This document shows positions 61,067 to 64,000 of a DNA stretch of 64,000 nucleotides, in pieces. The stretch spans positions 28,051,501-28,115,500 of the forward strand of contig CM049406.2 of assembly GCA_026929865.2 (NCBI GenBank), read 5' to 3'. The position numbers were made by a program, and so were the translations under genes. Each line of letters starts with the position of its first letter. Positions within the stretch are counted from its first letter, which is position 1. Source of the DNA: Hyperoplus lanceolatus. Lineage: Eukaryota; Chordata; Actinopteri; Uranoscopiformes; Ammodytidae. Under the pieces are notes generated by a model. The model had not been told where the DNA came from. It did no database searches and saw nothing but the letters and a program-made list of their open reading frames with translations.

Positions 61067-64000
<2,934 letters not shown>

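Overview
The window looks like intronic DNA of a teleost fish, probably percomorph. I found three coding exons, all on the minus strand at 26122-25845, 23444-23311 and 22783-22632. They join in frame into 188 codons of an astrotactin: the cysteine-rich segment after the MACPF domain and the start of the fibronectin type III domain. Astrotactins are vertebrate-specific. The fish assignment rests on Rex3, L2 and Tc1 copies of fish type, abundant TTAA-flanked MITEs and very long (CA)n tracts. No other exon was found, so about 22.6 kb on the left and 38 kb on the right are read as introns. No bacterial-type operon, CRISPR array, rRNA or tRNA gene is visible.

Layout. 1-5 kb: a TTAA-flanked element split by a stack of nested insertions. 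5.3-6.7 kb: a MITE with 9-bp target duplications and a hAT MITE with an 8-bp duplication. 7.8-11.6 kb: CA/GT microsatellites and a deleted Tc1-like copy. 12.5-13.7 kb: a Rex3 (RTE) LINE whose reverse-transcriptase core is missing. 13.7-22.6 kb: mostly unique intron. 22.6-26.1 kb: the three exons, with a TTAA-element relic and a solo LTR in the first intron. 29.6-30.5 kb: an intact copy of the element that is split at 1-5 kb. 32.8-33.7 kb: the 3' end of an L2 LINE. 35.5-36.5 and 44.8-45.4 kb: two piggyBac-like elements in opposite orientation. 46.4-48.3 kb: a hAT element with a BED zinc-finger relic. 55-57 kb: two more TTAA elements, one carrying a nested element. 58.1-58.7 kb: a second 9-bp-duplication MITE. 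59.7-60.1 kb: a second full copy of a palindromic TTAA element. 60.5-61.1 kb: a solo LTR. 62.7 kb: (CA)60.

The astrotactin is the only host gene recognised; everything else is transposon debris or unassigned intron. The most notable structures are the four-layer nesting at 984-4935, the palindromic TTAA element with three further hairpins at its centre, an unassigned element built from repeated CCGCC/CCGAC motifs, and direct repeats flanking the three exons whose recombination would delete exactly 188 codons in frame. All family assignments come from reading the sequence and from memory; no database search was run.
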